Source: Hermatobates lingyangjiaoensis
Taxonomy: Eukaryota; Arthropoda; Insecta; Hemiptera; Hermatobatidae
Reading direction: 5' to 3'
DNA: 64,000 nucleotides
Assembly: GCA_026182355.1 (NCBI GenBank)
Contig: JAPFBL010000084.1
Span: forward strand, 13,969,501 to 14,033,500
Below the pieces are notes generated by a model. That model worked only from the letters and a program-made list of their open reading frames with translations, ran no database searches and was not told the DNA's origin. Below are positions 46,086 to 57,790 of the stretch, piece after piece; the first letter of the stretch is position 1, and each line of letters starts with the position of its first letter. Position numbers and translations under genes: made by a program.

Positions 46086-47161
46086 TCATTTTTTTATCAG
46101 TAAATATTTATAAGTACTGTAATATAAGTGTAAATTTTGTACCAATGTTCATTTAAGCTATCTTATCATTCCTTTCTTTAGAACCAATTTCAAGGTAAAA
46201 TTTTATTATACATTTTTAATTCCTCCTTCAAATATGTTTTAATTTTAATCATAATCATTTCTTATACAACTTTACAGCAATTGCAAATTAATGGAATACA
46301 TGTTTCAGTAGGAATTAAAAGATCCTCCAAAATATATAAGTGATTGTTATTGATTTCATTGTCCTTCATATTTTTATGTCACGGTAGAATTAATTGTATA
46401 CTTCCATCTATTCAGTTTAAAAGAATTTCTATTTAATAATATCTTTTTTAAGGTTAATGTTATTATTGAATTGGTTTTGTTAGTTTATAAACACACGTAA
46501 TATACATTTAATTTTGCATTTTATATTATCTATTTACTTACTTTCAGTAAAATGTGTTTTTCAATTTATGTTACAGCATTGCCCTAATGTCCAATTGTAA
46601 TCATTATATAATTTAGAGCCAAACACTTTCGATTAATTTAAAATTGAATGTTTCATTATTACTCCCTCTAGTAATACTACTAGAACAAGTTAAACACTAC
46701 TTATTTTTTGTTGGTGATGGTCTGTAGAATGTTTCTTACAAAATGACGGTGAAATTGATTATTAGTAAAAATAAATGTATTCTGAACGTTTAGTTAAATT
46801 ATTAATTTTACCTTGCGTGAACAATATTTCTATAGTGAACAAATACATATATAATGCTGCACAATCATTTTGTTCGTGGGATGCATATAATCATTGTATT
46901 ATGTATTAAAATTATTGATTAATGGTATTAAATTGTCAAACTTGTGTGAATGCTATGATGTGAAGTTTCCTGTATGCTTGAAACGTGTGAAAAAAGAATT
47001 GTGATTTTGGAAAGGGAACGATTTGTCATTATGTTTACGTTTGCTAGTTTACGAAACGCCCATCATAAGTATACAGAATATGTATTTTACATTCCTTATT
47101 TTGTATTAAAAAAAGTATTTTAGTATTCTGCATTAAGTAATTGAATATACAATTTTTTCAG

Positions 47162-47317
47162 ACGTCTTCAACGACGAAGACGACCACCATGACTACCGCC
47201 CCAGCGAAACTATATGGAAGGGATTTGAGTGAATATGAAGAATTGGATGTTGATCAACTGTTATCTCAGTTATCTCCTGAGGAAATTTCAATGTTGGCCA
47301 AAGAAGTTGATCCTGAT
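47162..47317 (+). CDS. tmod: Tropomodulin exon with start codon (coding from 47189)
   Basis: The acceptor TTTTTTCAG ends at 47161. The 27 bases before the ATG are 5' UTR, although the frame is open upstream. Coding 47189-47317 gives 43 residues (KLYGRDLSEYEELDVDQLL, LAKEVDPD), the N-terminal tropomyosin-binding segment. Donor GTGAGT, phase 0. The upstream non-coding exon is not identified. Confidence 0.93.
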
Positions 47318-50300
47318 GTGAGTAAATTTTAGTTATATGTTTGTTTTTAAGTGGAATATGTTTATTCATTATGTTTAAGCTATAACGTTGATGTTTGTAT
47401 AGCTGACCTCTTTATTTTCCCTATCATTTTGCATGAAAATTCATGTAATGTTTAGTTGATCCTTATATATTTTGAAGAGAACTCTTCTGAAAGTATTCAG
47501 TTGGTTAGAACAATTTAGGGCTTAATAATTTACAAGTATTTTACAAAAGGTTTCATAAGATCTTGAAATACTTGTTTAATCAATGCTGTATTTTTGTTTC
47601 AATTCAGGATAGTTTCTTGCCCCCATCTCAGAGATGTTCCTATGATTGTAACAAACAGCCCACGGGGCCTTTGGATAGAAAAAAATTAATTGACCATATC
47701 AACAAGCAAGCATTGGAAACACCAGATAAACCAGAATTGAAACCGTATATACCTGGGACAATCAGAGGAAAGAAGGTAGTGATTTGTATTCATGGATTGT
47801 CTTTGATCTGTTCAATATTTTACAAATTTAGAGCCTAAAAATATCTCTTGTATAACTATTGCATCAAAAAATAACGTAAAAAATTTAAAAAGTAGAAGAA
47901 ATAAAGGTAAACACAATATATTTTACCAGCATGGAAGTGTGCTCTGCACAATCATTCAGAGGATTTAACTGAATTCAGACATCCAATTTAATAATAAATA
48001 GTGGGTGTGAACGCTTTTCTTCATACTTTTGGTCGAATAACAAAACTTTGTCAATGTGGTTTAGACTGAAGCCGAAGTAGATTTTATAAAAGAATCTAAA
48101 ATGAACTTCTCAAGTGTAAGATAAAATGTATTACAAATATATTGTAGTTTCATGTTTATCTAATTATTATATGTGATTTACATGCTGCAGTGGATACCTC
48201 CAGAGAATCCTATTCAAAAAGAAACAGAAGAAAAAATTGCCATAGATCTTGGTGATGAATATGAAAATGCCCTCTCTGCTGCCACTCAAGAAGAAATTAT
48301 TGATCTAGCTGGTAAGATTTTTTATTACGTATACGAATAAATTGTTTAAATATAATTTTATCATTGTAAATATAATATTATTATTATATTATATTAAATA
48401 ATATAATATTATTTAAATATAAATAATCATTGTTTGTTTAATGTTCTTTTTGGTTTAACCAAAATGACATTTTTGTTAAACCATAAATATACTTATTAAA
48501 TATTCTTAATTTAATTATCTTTGTTTTTCATTTATTAATAATAATAAATTAATTGGAATTTTATTTATAAATCTTTAAAAATGAAATTGTTAGCTACTAA
48601 TTTTGAACTTAATTAATTACCTTATATTGTGCTGTGTTTTTACCTGGTCCCATTAAATTTCCATTACAGTCGTAACTGTATATCAAATAGTTTTGATTAC
48701 ACCCCTTTTTTTTATTATTATTAATATGCTTTAAAGTTATTTGACCGGAGTTAATGTAGGTCTTTTCGTGATAAAATTAAACATGCACCAAATGAAGTGA
48801 TTTCATCTTATTATATGACAGTTTCCATCTCTTTCTTTAAAGGTTACTTTAACCTTTTATAACATTTCTAATTGCCTTAAAAGGTGCTTCGTTTGATACA
48901 AAATTGTACTTGAGTATTAATTTTTACTTTATAACCAAAGAAACATGTAAACAAATATTTCCTTTATTTTAATAGGACTATAGAAAGGTAATATAGTTTT
49001 TTATTACAGCCATCCTTGGATTCCATTCCATGATGAATCAAGACCAGTACCATGCTAGTTTGCTGAATAAAGGCCAACCAGTTGGATTAGGCTGGGATGG
49101 TATTACGAAGGCCTCTCAACCCAAGGCATTCCCATCAGAGCCACCAAATGACACTGATGTTGATAAAGTCATACAGAAAGTAAAAAGTAACGATTACAGT
49201 CTTCTGAACCTCAATTTCAACAATATAAGGGTAATTTAGTCTACAGTAAAATTAATTTTATAGTAAATACATCCTAAGTAAACATTGAGAAGTTAAAATG
49301 TTAAATTTAGGTAACCGTTTGTATTCAAGGAAACGTAGATTTACAATAATTCTCACTGGTACTTTTTACTAGGTCATAATTATGTAATCTTATTATTAAT
49401 AATATATTGTGTTTTGTTCTTAGGACATATCAGATGAGAAATGGAATACTCTGTTCTCAGCTCTTAAAGAAAATACCCACCTTGAAACACTAAGTTTAAC
49501 AAATGTTGGGCTTATGGATAAACATGCCATTAAGTTGTGTGAAGCACTTGAAAAAAATGGAACTCTTAAAGTTGTCAAGTAAATTGAATTGCATATTCAT
49601 ATTGTTCTTTAACTATTCCACTTTCATTCCTTCTGTATTGACCTTTTACTTTTAGCGTTGAAACGAATTTTCTTAGTCCATCTCTTGTAGTAGGACTTGT
49701 GAGAGCCCTGCTTGCTCAAAAATCCGTGGAGGAGTTTCGTGCATCCAATCAGGTGTGGTGAAATTTCATTATAAATTAATTTCACATAGGGTATGCATTA
49801 CCTTAGTAGGTGTACAGTGGCATCACATTTGTGGTTGGTATGAATTCATTAAAATGATTTACTTAGTTAATTTTTTTTTTTACTTTTGAAGCATTGAGTT
49901 ATACTCGTACTATATCGTAGCGAATGAAGAAAATGCTTAATTTAAATTAAATTGTTAAGTTAGTTTTACTGATTGCTTTTAGGATTCTTAATGAATTTAT
50001 AAGATACTAACCGCTAATGTGATGTTACTTTATATTTACTTTACACCTCTCTGTATATTTCCTATATATTTGAAAAAGAATTCGTTTGTATCTTGGCAGT
50101 TCATAATTTTTATTATGACTTTATTTATTCTCCATGTTTTACACATGTACTTTGTAAAAACTAGAAGATAATAATAATTTAGTATTAATTAGTAATGTAG
50201 AGCAGTGATATCCATATTTTCTTCAACGCAACCCATTTTCTTAAAATAGAAAATGGTTTTATGTTTATTTGCATTTGTGGATTTATTTAATCATCGCAGA

Positions 50301-53300
50301 TGTAAAAAGTTCTTGTTACATACCTTTTTAATTTTAACGCAGTCCATCTGTACTTTATTATTTATCGACTTCGACGCTGTTTTTGGCACATTCTTGCTCT
50401 CTTCTCGAATATTTTGTTACTCTGATGAAGAAACAAAATCTTAATGTTTTCGTGCATTTTCTTTTATTGAATGTTATCTTGCCCACCACTTTTAAAGGGA
50501 TTGTCAATTAGAGGAAATTATAATGGTTCAGCAAGTCGACACACACAGCTTCCGAGAAAGAGGGAACGTACAAGTAACTGATTTTGATATTTGGATAGAT
50601 ATCGTTTTCAGAGGTGGTTGTGAAGACGACTAGTCAATATCAAATTTAATTTCAGTTATATCCGGACTTTCTTTGTATGTTACCGAAAGAACTTACCGTT
50701 TATGAGCTAATGAAGGAACTATTTATTTTTTTTATTACAAATTTTAGTGTCATTGCGTACTTATCAAATCACGAGATCAGATCTCAATCAGATTACACGA
50801 TTTGTGCCGTACCTGATCTATCCCTGACAAACCCCTTATTAAAGTACAAGACATGAAATTATGATAAAAAAAAACCATTCGCAATTTATTATAGTTTATA
50901 AGCTGTTGCGGTAGCAGTTGTTCTAGTTTAATTAAATTTGAGTCCATATGTTTTTATTTAATTGAAATAGTTTGTTTAACATATTTTTTAAATAATTTTA
51001 ATTGTTCAAACATGTTAGAAATTTTGAATGCTGTGGAACATACTGTATTATTAGAATATAGTTTTTTTTATTGCCATCCAAAATCATTTCTAGGTTTGAA
51101 GGAATTTTTGGTTTTTAATCCTTTAAAACTAATATTTAATTGGTGCAATTGTTGATAATTCCAATTTTCATTTGTGTTCATGTGTTTTTTTAATGACAGA
51201 GGACACAAGTTCTGGGAAATAAAATTGAAATGGAAATAACAAATTTGGTTGAACAGAACCCTACCCTTCTAAGGTTTGGACTCCACCTAGAGTATAATGA
51301 TGCTCGACAGAGGATTGCGACCCATCTTCAGAGGAATATTGATAGAAGTAAGTCACGTAATCTTAACTTTGTTCTTGAAACCTTGATTTCGTATATATAT
51401 AGAGAACAGATATTATGATTTCTGTTAGTTGCTTTATTGATGTTAGGAGTGACTTGAGAAGCAGTAAACTATTGGAGCTGGTTTAACTGCAATTCTTAGA
51501 TTTTTAGTGAAGAGAAATGTCCATCCAGAATTCGTCCCATCTGTTGAGGTGTACAGTTGAAATAGGTTTCTTCACTAATGAATTTAAATGCATTACAAAA
51601 CCCCTATAACTTTGGAAGGTCTCAAACATTGACCCTGCATGTTTACTTTATGCATATCAATGAACTCCTATCGTCAGTTGTGAATGGAATTTTACGCATT
51701 AGATTCTTTAGTTCGTATCACTATTTTCTTTCTTATTTAAATTGTATAATTTAACACTAGGTTTTTATGTATGCCATTATTTTTCATTAATATATATTTT
51801 TGCCAATATAAATGTTACGTTTATTTTAATATGTACATGACATTTGTATACTTTAAGTAATTAACTTCATCGTCTCTTCGTTAATCTGATATTAAAGAAA
51901 ACATCCTGCTAACGTTTTACTTGGTTGAGAGCAGAATATGGAATTTTTCTTCATATATTCCCAGAAGTAATACTTTAAGTTATTTTATTATATTGTTTTT
52001 AATCAATTCTGATAACTATAAAAATAAATTGCTACGTAATGAATGAAATGCTGAAATTGAGATTACTCTGCATAATAGTTAAGTATAAATGTAGAACAAT
52101 TTTTTCTATGACTACTCATTAAGTTGTTATTTTTCTTTAACTTTTACAATTGATCTTTAATAATATTAAAGTGAAATGTTGCAGTTTTGAGTAAATTGTA
52201 AAATCAATAACTGATATTCAAAAATTTATTGAATATATCTCAATACAGTTTCATTCCAAGCTTATAAAGAATTTAGTTTCTTATGTTAAAGCAATTTAAA
52301 ATTATTATTGTTTGTACATGAAATGAAAATGACACCAAGTATCGTTTTCGAGATGATGATGAAAACTATTACAAAACAAGTAATTGCTAATTGAATGAAT
52401 TATACACAAAATATTTTGAATTTCTCTGTTTTCTTTGCTTCATGTTATAGAAGCCCAAAACTTGAAACATTATGATATAGTATTCATAACTAGTATACAA
52501 TGATTTAAGATACTTAGAAAGGATATTCTGTTCAGCTTTTAGATAAGGTCTGTTTATCATATCAACTGACTGAGTGATTCTTAGGTAGGATGATTCGTGG
52601 TCCGGAGGCTTCATTGAGCTTGAAACTACGCCCAGGAGGCGGAGTTCTCTCTATGTCTACTGACTCCCTGGGGTCTGTTGTTGATGCATTTGCTTGCCCT
52701 CCTTGTCTTACCTTCTTCGAATCACACCAGCCCTTTACACTTATCTTTTCCCCTTCCTTACAGAAACTGGCTATGATTTTCATATAGAAATTAAAAAGAA
52801 ACAACTTGTCCCTAATTTAGTTTTAAACGTGTATGCTTATTTGGAAATATCTTACAAAATATTAGTTTGTTTTTAAAACCTTAGTTTTAATATATGCTCA
52901 CTTTTACTTTGGAGTATAGGCCTTGTACGTGAATATTGCTATTATCAAACCTAAATGTGGAAATCAAGAACCTATCGCTATCTTCATTTCTATCTCAATA
53001 CTGACATTTTAAAAATAGATCTCTAGTTTGACTTTAAGGGGAGAAATTTACACACAGTGTTCTCATTTAACATTTGGTGTTTTAATTTGGGCAAATACTA
53101 TCTGTTCATATTCTTTTTATTACTTAAACTTTACAATCAACTAAGTGATAGCTGGGAGCAAAGTCAATATCAAGCAATACAAAACAAATCGATGCTTACA
53201 AATAGATAAAGAAAAATACAGGTTTAAATTTTTTGATTAAATATTTTATTAGGTCGACTATGCTAGTTTAAACTTTGTAGACATCATTAGGATGTTATGA

Positions 53301-54209
53301 TAATAAAGAATCTTAACTCTCCATATCACATTTTACACTAATAATAATAATAATAATAATAATAATTAGATCCAAATTAGAGTACTGATTTTATAATGAT
53401 ATGAAGAGTTTTAGGAAAATTTTAGTGAACATTATGTTCTTTATTTTGGGACATTACTTCAGTTAATAATTCGAAAATTCAGTTAAAAGAATTAATGAAG
53501 AAAAGTATACTATTCGTTTGTTTACCATATGGAGACGGTTTTTTTATGATTTAAGGCAATGGAAAAGTTTATTTGTTTATTATATATTAGTATGCAACTT
53601 GTGGTTTTTATAATTCATTATTAACAATGTAAAGTATATATATATATATCTAGTATAATTTACTTATAATTAGTTTAAATTCTATGTGTAATTTTGAACA
53701 CTTCCTATATTTAGAAGATAGGCATTGGAGCACTTCGAACTAACACTTATTTAAGCTAAAAGCTATATTTAAACCTATTTGTTTGAAAGTGACATCATAA
53801 AGATCATCTTGTCCTTATTTATAGTTAATTAAATCTCCTTATTTATAATGAAATCATGGTCAGTTTCAGTTATGGTTTTCTTTTTGCAAGGACATGTTAC
53901 ATTCCAGGACAAACATGTTTCATCAGAGTGGTGTTTTCTTGATTTTGAAGGATGCAATTGTCTTAAACCTTTATGAATAATTTATTTCTTTTAGGTTGCT
54001 TTTATACAAACAAATACATAAACACTACACTTGAAATAGTAATAATCACATAAACAGAACTATATGGAAATTATGTGTGCTTTTTTTTGACGTATATGGG
54101 TTTATAGTAATTAATTGTAAACGTTTGTTTAGTACGGAAGGACCTCTCCCTGAAGCTGAGGTTCAGATTCTTTAACAATCCTCTGAGACAGAAAAAACAG
54201 ATCAAGTAG
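47189..54209 (+). CDS. tmod: Tropomodulin, eight coding exons (whole gene)
   Basis: Caps the slow-growing (pointed) ends of actin filaments with tropomyosin, in muscle sarcomeres and the membrane skeleton. Exons at 47189-47317, 47608-47775, 48191-48311, 49010-49230, 49424-49578, 49656-49752, 51200-51347 and 54133-54209 have GT/AG borders and join in phase to about 371 codons, normal for the family. Residues 1-43 form the first tropomyosin-binding helix, 44-99 the first actin-binding part and 100-139 the second tropomyosin-binding part. From about 140 begins the leucine-rich-repeat actin-binding domain, opening with ILGFHSMMNQDQYH and GQPVGLGWDGIT. The start ATG at 47189 is preceded by GACCACC. 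An alternative last exon is likely at 55042. No frame damage is seen in any exon. The family call is very sure; the exact 3' structure is not. Confidence 0.95.
47608..47775 (+). CDS. tmod: Tropomodulin coding exon 2
   Basis: Acceptor AATTCAG; 56 residues beginning DSFLPPSQRCSY and including NKQALETPDKPELKPY and GTIRGKK, the first actin-binding segment. Donor GTAGTG, phase 0 at both ends. Confidence 0.95.
48191..48311 (+). CDS. tmod: Tropomodulin coding exon 3
   Basis: Acceptor CATGCTGCAG; 40 residues plus one base, WIPPENPIQ to ATQEEIIDLA, an acidic helix matching the second tropomyosin-binding part. Donor GTAAGA, phase 1. Confidence 0.95.
49010..49230 (+). CDS. tmod: Tropomodulin coding exon 4
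   Basis: Acceptor TTATTACAG; 74 residues from AILGFHSMMNQDQYHASLLN to NLNFNNIR. This is the most conserved stretch of the family and the start of the leucine-rich-repeat domain. Donor GTAATT after AGG, phase 0. Confidence 0.95.
49424..49578 (+). CDS. tmod: Tropomodulin coding exon 5
   Basis: Acceptor TGTTCTTAG; 51 residues plus two bases, DISDEKWNTL through HLETLSLTNVGLMDK to GTLKVV. Leucine-rich repeats with the LSLTNVGL strand. Donor GTAAAT, phase 2. Confidence 0.94.
49656..49752 (+). CDS. tmod: Tropomodulin coding exon 6
   Basis: Acceptor CTTTTAG after a 77-base intron. With the split codon it gives NVETNFLSPSLVVGLV to EEFRASNQ, the next leucine-rich repeat. Donor GTGTGG, phase 0. Confidence 0.94.
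51200..51347 (+). CDS. tmod: Tropomodulin coding exon 7
   Basis: Acceptor TTTAATGACAG; 49 residues plus one base, RTQVLGNKIEMEITNLVEQ to HLQRNIDR, including LLRFGLHLEYNDARQR. Donor GTAAGT, phase 1. A read-through frame past the donor stops only at 51416, so intron retention would add about 24 unrelated residues. Confidence 0.95.
51348..54132 (+). other. Tropomodulin intron 7
   Basis: 2785 bases, AT-rich. It has an AAT microsatellite (53336-53367), a short TA run (53636-53650) and one GC-richer block at 52590-52760 that is listed separately. No recognised mobile element. Confidence 0.7.
52583..52790. other. GC-richer open block inside intron 7
   Basis: Open on both strands: plus 52590-52787 (MIRGPEASLSLKLRPGGG), minus 52804-52562 (QANASTTDPRESVDIERTPP). 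A GATTCTTAG acceptor-like site at 52583 would put the plus frame in phase with exon 7, but that frame runs to a stop with no family resemblance. It may be a captured or mobile sequence, a cassette terminal exon or chance. Confidence 0.3.
54133..54209 (+). CDS. tmod: Tropomodulin last coding exon, version A
   Basis: Acceptor GTTTGTTTAG. The split codon gives Ile, then RKDLSLKLRFRFFNNPL and a basic end, stop TAG at 54207-54209; 25 residues. The phase fits exon 7 and the peptide is plausible for a C-terminal helix, but I have no homologue in mind to prove it. A weak internal GT donor near 54161 could instead join it to the frame at 55043. AATAAA at 54694 could end this transcript. Confidence 0.6.
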
Positions 54210-54693
54210 AAACTACCTTCTCATGTGTTTGTATCGAAAGTATGTTGAAAGGTACATATTTAATGGTTCGAGTGACCTAGCTTCGATTTGGAAAGCTTCT
54301 AACTACCTTCTGTCACAGATTGTGTCTGGATTAAAATTAATTGAATTGAAATTCTTCTCAAATATTATTGGGAAGTTTCTTCTACCTTATACAGTCTGTG
54401 CTTCTTCGGTAACTCCAGTCGTGCTTTTGCATGGCTACATAGATTCAACCACCGTAAGCAAATTTGATGCCCTTAATGTCGTAATATATACATCTTGTGT
54501 AACTATTGTAAATTTAGTACTTAAAACACTTTCACACAAATAAGAGAATATTAACCAACCCCTAGGTATAATGCGCTGTATGCCTTAATTTATTAAATAC
54601 AATCGCATAGGTCTTTTCTTCACATTACAACTATTTTATCTATATGACTTTTACTTAACTCCTTCCTCTCCAGCTTCGCAAACTTATTGGTCT

Positions 54694-54699
54694 AATAAA
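54694..54699 (+). terminator. AATAAA polyadenylation signal candidate (version A)
   Basis: First AATAAA about 490 bases after the stop at 54209. A common hexamer in AT-rich DNA, so weak. Confidence 0.3.
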
Positions 54700-55041
54700 C
54701 TAATAACTTTTCCTTGCTAAATGTGAACTAGATCTGTTTGATTGGTGAGTTGACGTTTTGCATGACATTCACACAGAAAATATTTACATGGTTTGTTTAA
54801 TTTTTTTTTTTACTGGTTGCAAATGTATGAATGGTCATTTCAGTAGTGCCTTTATATGTAATCTTCCTTCTTTTTTTTTATTACAGTAATTTACTAAATC
54901 AACAAAAAATGTTATTTTTGACACGATTTATTATTTTTAAAAATTATACATATGGCACTATTGAGGTAGCATGATTGTACTTAATACAAGTGGATTTCAA
55001 GTAAGAAAGATATTTGATTGCCTGTCTGTGTGTGTTTCCAG

Positions 55042-55079
55042 TAAGAAAAAGCAGACTGGCAGAGCCAAGGAGCTCTTAG
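55042..55079 (+). CDS. tmod: Tropomodulin alternative last coding exon, version B
   Basis: Acceptor TGTGTTTCCAG. Joined to exon 7 in phase 1 it gives I-RKSRLAEPRSS and a stop at 55077-55079. This resembles the (V)RKRRLAD-type end I associate with vertebrate tropomodulins, which argues that it is real. Versions A and B both begin Ile-Arg-Lys. Another frame here (KKKQTGRAKELLDQHLPR) is open too but does not fit the exon 7 phase. Confidence 0.5.
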
Positions 55080-55790
55080 ACCAACATCTACCTAGGTACT
55101 ATTTATTTTCTATTCTATAACTCAGTTTAATCATTTCTTCCTTTCTGATTTCATAGTTAGCATGTTTGTACGAACCAGCTGTTTAGTTTTAGTGGTGTCA
55201 GTTTATAAAGGTCATTATCGAATGTATTTTAAAGTAAATCAGGTACCTGGTTTTTTTGGAATTTGTTATATTTAATCAATCTTGAAAGTGAATTTAGGTT
55301 AGCAAAATTTCTAGTAATGTCTAATCGGACATGTAATGTACAAGTATAATCTCTATAGTATTATATAATTTCCTAGCATGACTATCTTCACGGCAATCAG
55401 AGAAACATCCTAAGGGAGACGGTGTTGGGTTGAACAATAAACAACTTCAAGGGTGGAATATTTCTCTATCGATTGCCCTCATCAAGAAATTCTGATCAGT
55501 ATGTAATGAAAGTCTATCGTAGAAAACACCGTTGATCGGGAGATTTAGACATATTACATAATTAGTATTCATTTTTATAGTTTCATGGTGTTTCTGTTTT
55601 AAAACGTTTGTAATTTGATAATAGGTAACTTTAATTTGATAAAAATGTGTCTTACTGTTTACAAGTTTTTTTTTTTAAATTCATTATCATTAGATATTTG
55701 ATAGAAGTATTAATAGTCATTTATATCATTTTTACAAGACCACGCCAGCTCGAAAATTTGAAATCATATCTCAAATTTAAGTATTTGTAA

Positions 55791-55796
55791 AATAAA
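55791..55796 (+). terminator. AATAAA polyadenylation signal candidate (version B)
   Basis: About 710 bases after the version B stop. Weak for the same reason. A further AATAAA at 57361-57366, followed by a T-rich stretch, could end a longer 3' UTR. Confidence 0.3.
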
Positions 55797-55799
55797 ATG

Positions 55800-56270
55800 G
55801 GTGTATAAAAAGTTTATTAAATAGTCAAACATATTTATTTTTTTCTTAATTGAAGAAATATTCATGAAGTATTAGGTTCACTTTCATCCCTACTTTTTAT
55901 TTCTAGTTATTGACATTACAGTAGGTAATATTTAACATTTATTTCATGGATAAATAATCTCATTAATTTATTGTATGCTTGCAGCTAGACTTAGGCGTCT
56001 TGGATTCTTTTCTCACAATCATGTTACTGGATGGTTCTCGCACGAACATCGCTAGATCATTTGGTTTTTGTCTCAGCATCAAAGTAGTCACTGCGTATAT
56101 TTTGCTTTAAAATGAAATGAATTGCATTTTTAGTTTTCTGTTCACTTTGTAATGAGCTTAAATGTACTATTATTCATACACCCTCAATGATTTACAATAT
56201 TGATTGTTTTCAAGGCATCTGAAAGTAATAGATATCTCTTTATAACGTGACTTTAAATATATATGTATAT
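55800..56270. other. Unassigned, possible 3' UTR or flank
   Basis: AT-rich with no features beyond a plain GCTTGCAG at about 55982. May be transcribed as tropomodulin 3' UTR. Confidence 0.3.
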
Positions 56271-56273
56271 ATG

Positions 56274-56515
56274 ATCAAACCACAGTAAGAAAATGGGAAA
56301 ATAAGACTAAGATCTTTCAACCGTAACAAGCGGTCTTCGTCAGAGTCAAAAACCCAACTGACCTGACAAAAACCCTCAGTTGGGTTTTTGACTCTGACGA
56401 AGACCGCTTGTTACGGTTGAAAGATCTTAGTCTTGTTTTCCCATTTTCTTATTGTGGTTTGATCATTGATTGTTATTTCACGTGTTTATGTGAAATCTTT
56501 ATATATATATATATA
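56274..56515. mobile_element. Inverted pair of PLE-2 termini downstream of tropomodulin
   Basis: Left arm, minus strand: GAAA at 56315-56318 and CTGACGA at 56337-56343. Right arm, plus strand: CTGACGA at 56394-56400 and GAAA at 56419-56422. Arms of about 85 bases face each other across roughly 30 bases. The right side continues to ATTTCACGTGTTTATGTG and a TA run at 56501-56515. Nearly the same sequence and arrangement as 45366-45600. If the tropomodulin 3' UTR extends to 57366, this foldback is transcribed. Confidence 0.8.
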
Positions 56516-57790
56516 GTTGTGAACAGTTATCATTGGTGCCAAAATCATGCTGGGAGCGATTTTTTCATTATTAAAATACAGAAATGTTAAGAAGCGAGCT
56601 AAAACTGAAGCAATTCTTAACGGAAGCTTACCAAATATATATTCTGTTAAATAATTATTTCTTTACTATTATTTAAAACTTTGTACCATTTATAAAGAAA
56701 ACCACCGTTTTTAATTTTGTAAACTACACTTCCTTAATTTTTCCTAAATATGCTTGTACGTTATACTGTATTAGGCTTAATATATCAATCAGTATAACCA
56801 GTTTCTTATTCAATCCAAATAATTTTCCAGTTCTTAGTCTAATATCTTGAGTTCAATTTATAGCAATTATTTTAGGGTTACCTAAGAATATAAAACTAGT
56901 TTGAAAATCACTTCTGCTTTGAAAATGTGAATTGCATTACTTATCTGCTATACTTTTTATCCGTTTTTGTTCAGATTATACTTTGTATTGTGTTCTATGA
57001 GTTATCTTTAACCAAAATAAACTAGCAACCAAATTTATATTCGCTATTGTAAATTTAGTTTTCTTTGTTCATATTATAATTACTCTGATTTATTGTAAAT
57101 GCCATATTATTGTAATTTTTTTAAGTTTAAAGAAACTTTGAGATTAAATAACAGCTGTATATTTTGTACATCGTGATAAACAAATTTTCCTTTGAGTTTA
57201 CTGCTTTTTCTTTTTTGCTTCATTATGTAAATACTTATAATAATTATGTCCCTACGTTTACAGATTAATTTAGATATATTATGTTAATTTAGATTATCTA
57301 TTATGGAGGATTTATGTATTTTATTATCACTTAAAAACCTTATTAAAATGTCTTGATCAAAATAAAGTTTCTTCTTTCATTCCTTTCTTTAAAAAGTTTG
57401 TTATTCTATTATGCTTTTATTTGTATTTATTTATTTTTGTTGTTAGTTTGTTGTTACTATTAATTGAACAGTTAAAATTTTAATCCTTTTTAATTTAAAA
57501 AACATTTCAAGAATTTATTAATGCGGACTGTTATTTTGAAAGAGAATAACTTATTATCTAGCTGTAAACAACGTTAGTTATCTTTATGAAAATATTGTTT
57601 CATCCTTGATTGTTTCTGCAATTTCAATGATGCATATGGTTTAATTTTTTCGTGATTATGGTGTTTCATTTATATACACAAGGTGGAAAAAACTCATATA
57701 GCATTACTTTCGTACTTCTTATACATATTTCATTATATGCTTTCTATGTATGTGTAATACAAATCATTAAATTAAATAAAATAGTGTAAT
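56516..57790. other. Unassigned AT-rich interval
   Basis: No gene seen. Candidate long 3' UTR to 57366; beyond that nothing is recognised. Confidence 0.4.

Larger units (their letters stand above)
47318..51199 (+). other. Tropomodulin introns 1-6
   Basis: Introns of 290, 415, 698, 193, 77 and 1447 bases. All are AT-rich. None contains family A, PLE, Helitron or LINE sequence that I can recognise. Confidence 0.8.

Noticed and set aside
55043..55096. Second open frame in the version B exon (KKKQTGRAKELLDQHLPR)
   Set aside because: Does not fit the phase of exon 7. It would need a weak GTTCAG donor inside version A, so it is kept only as a note.
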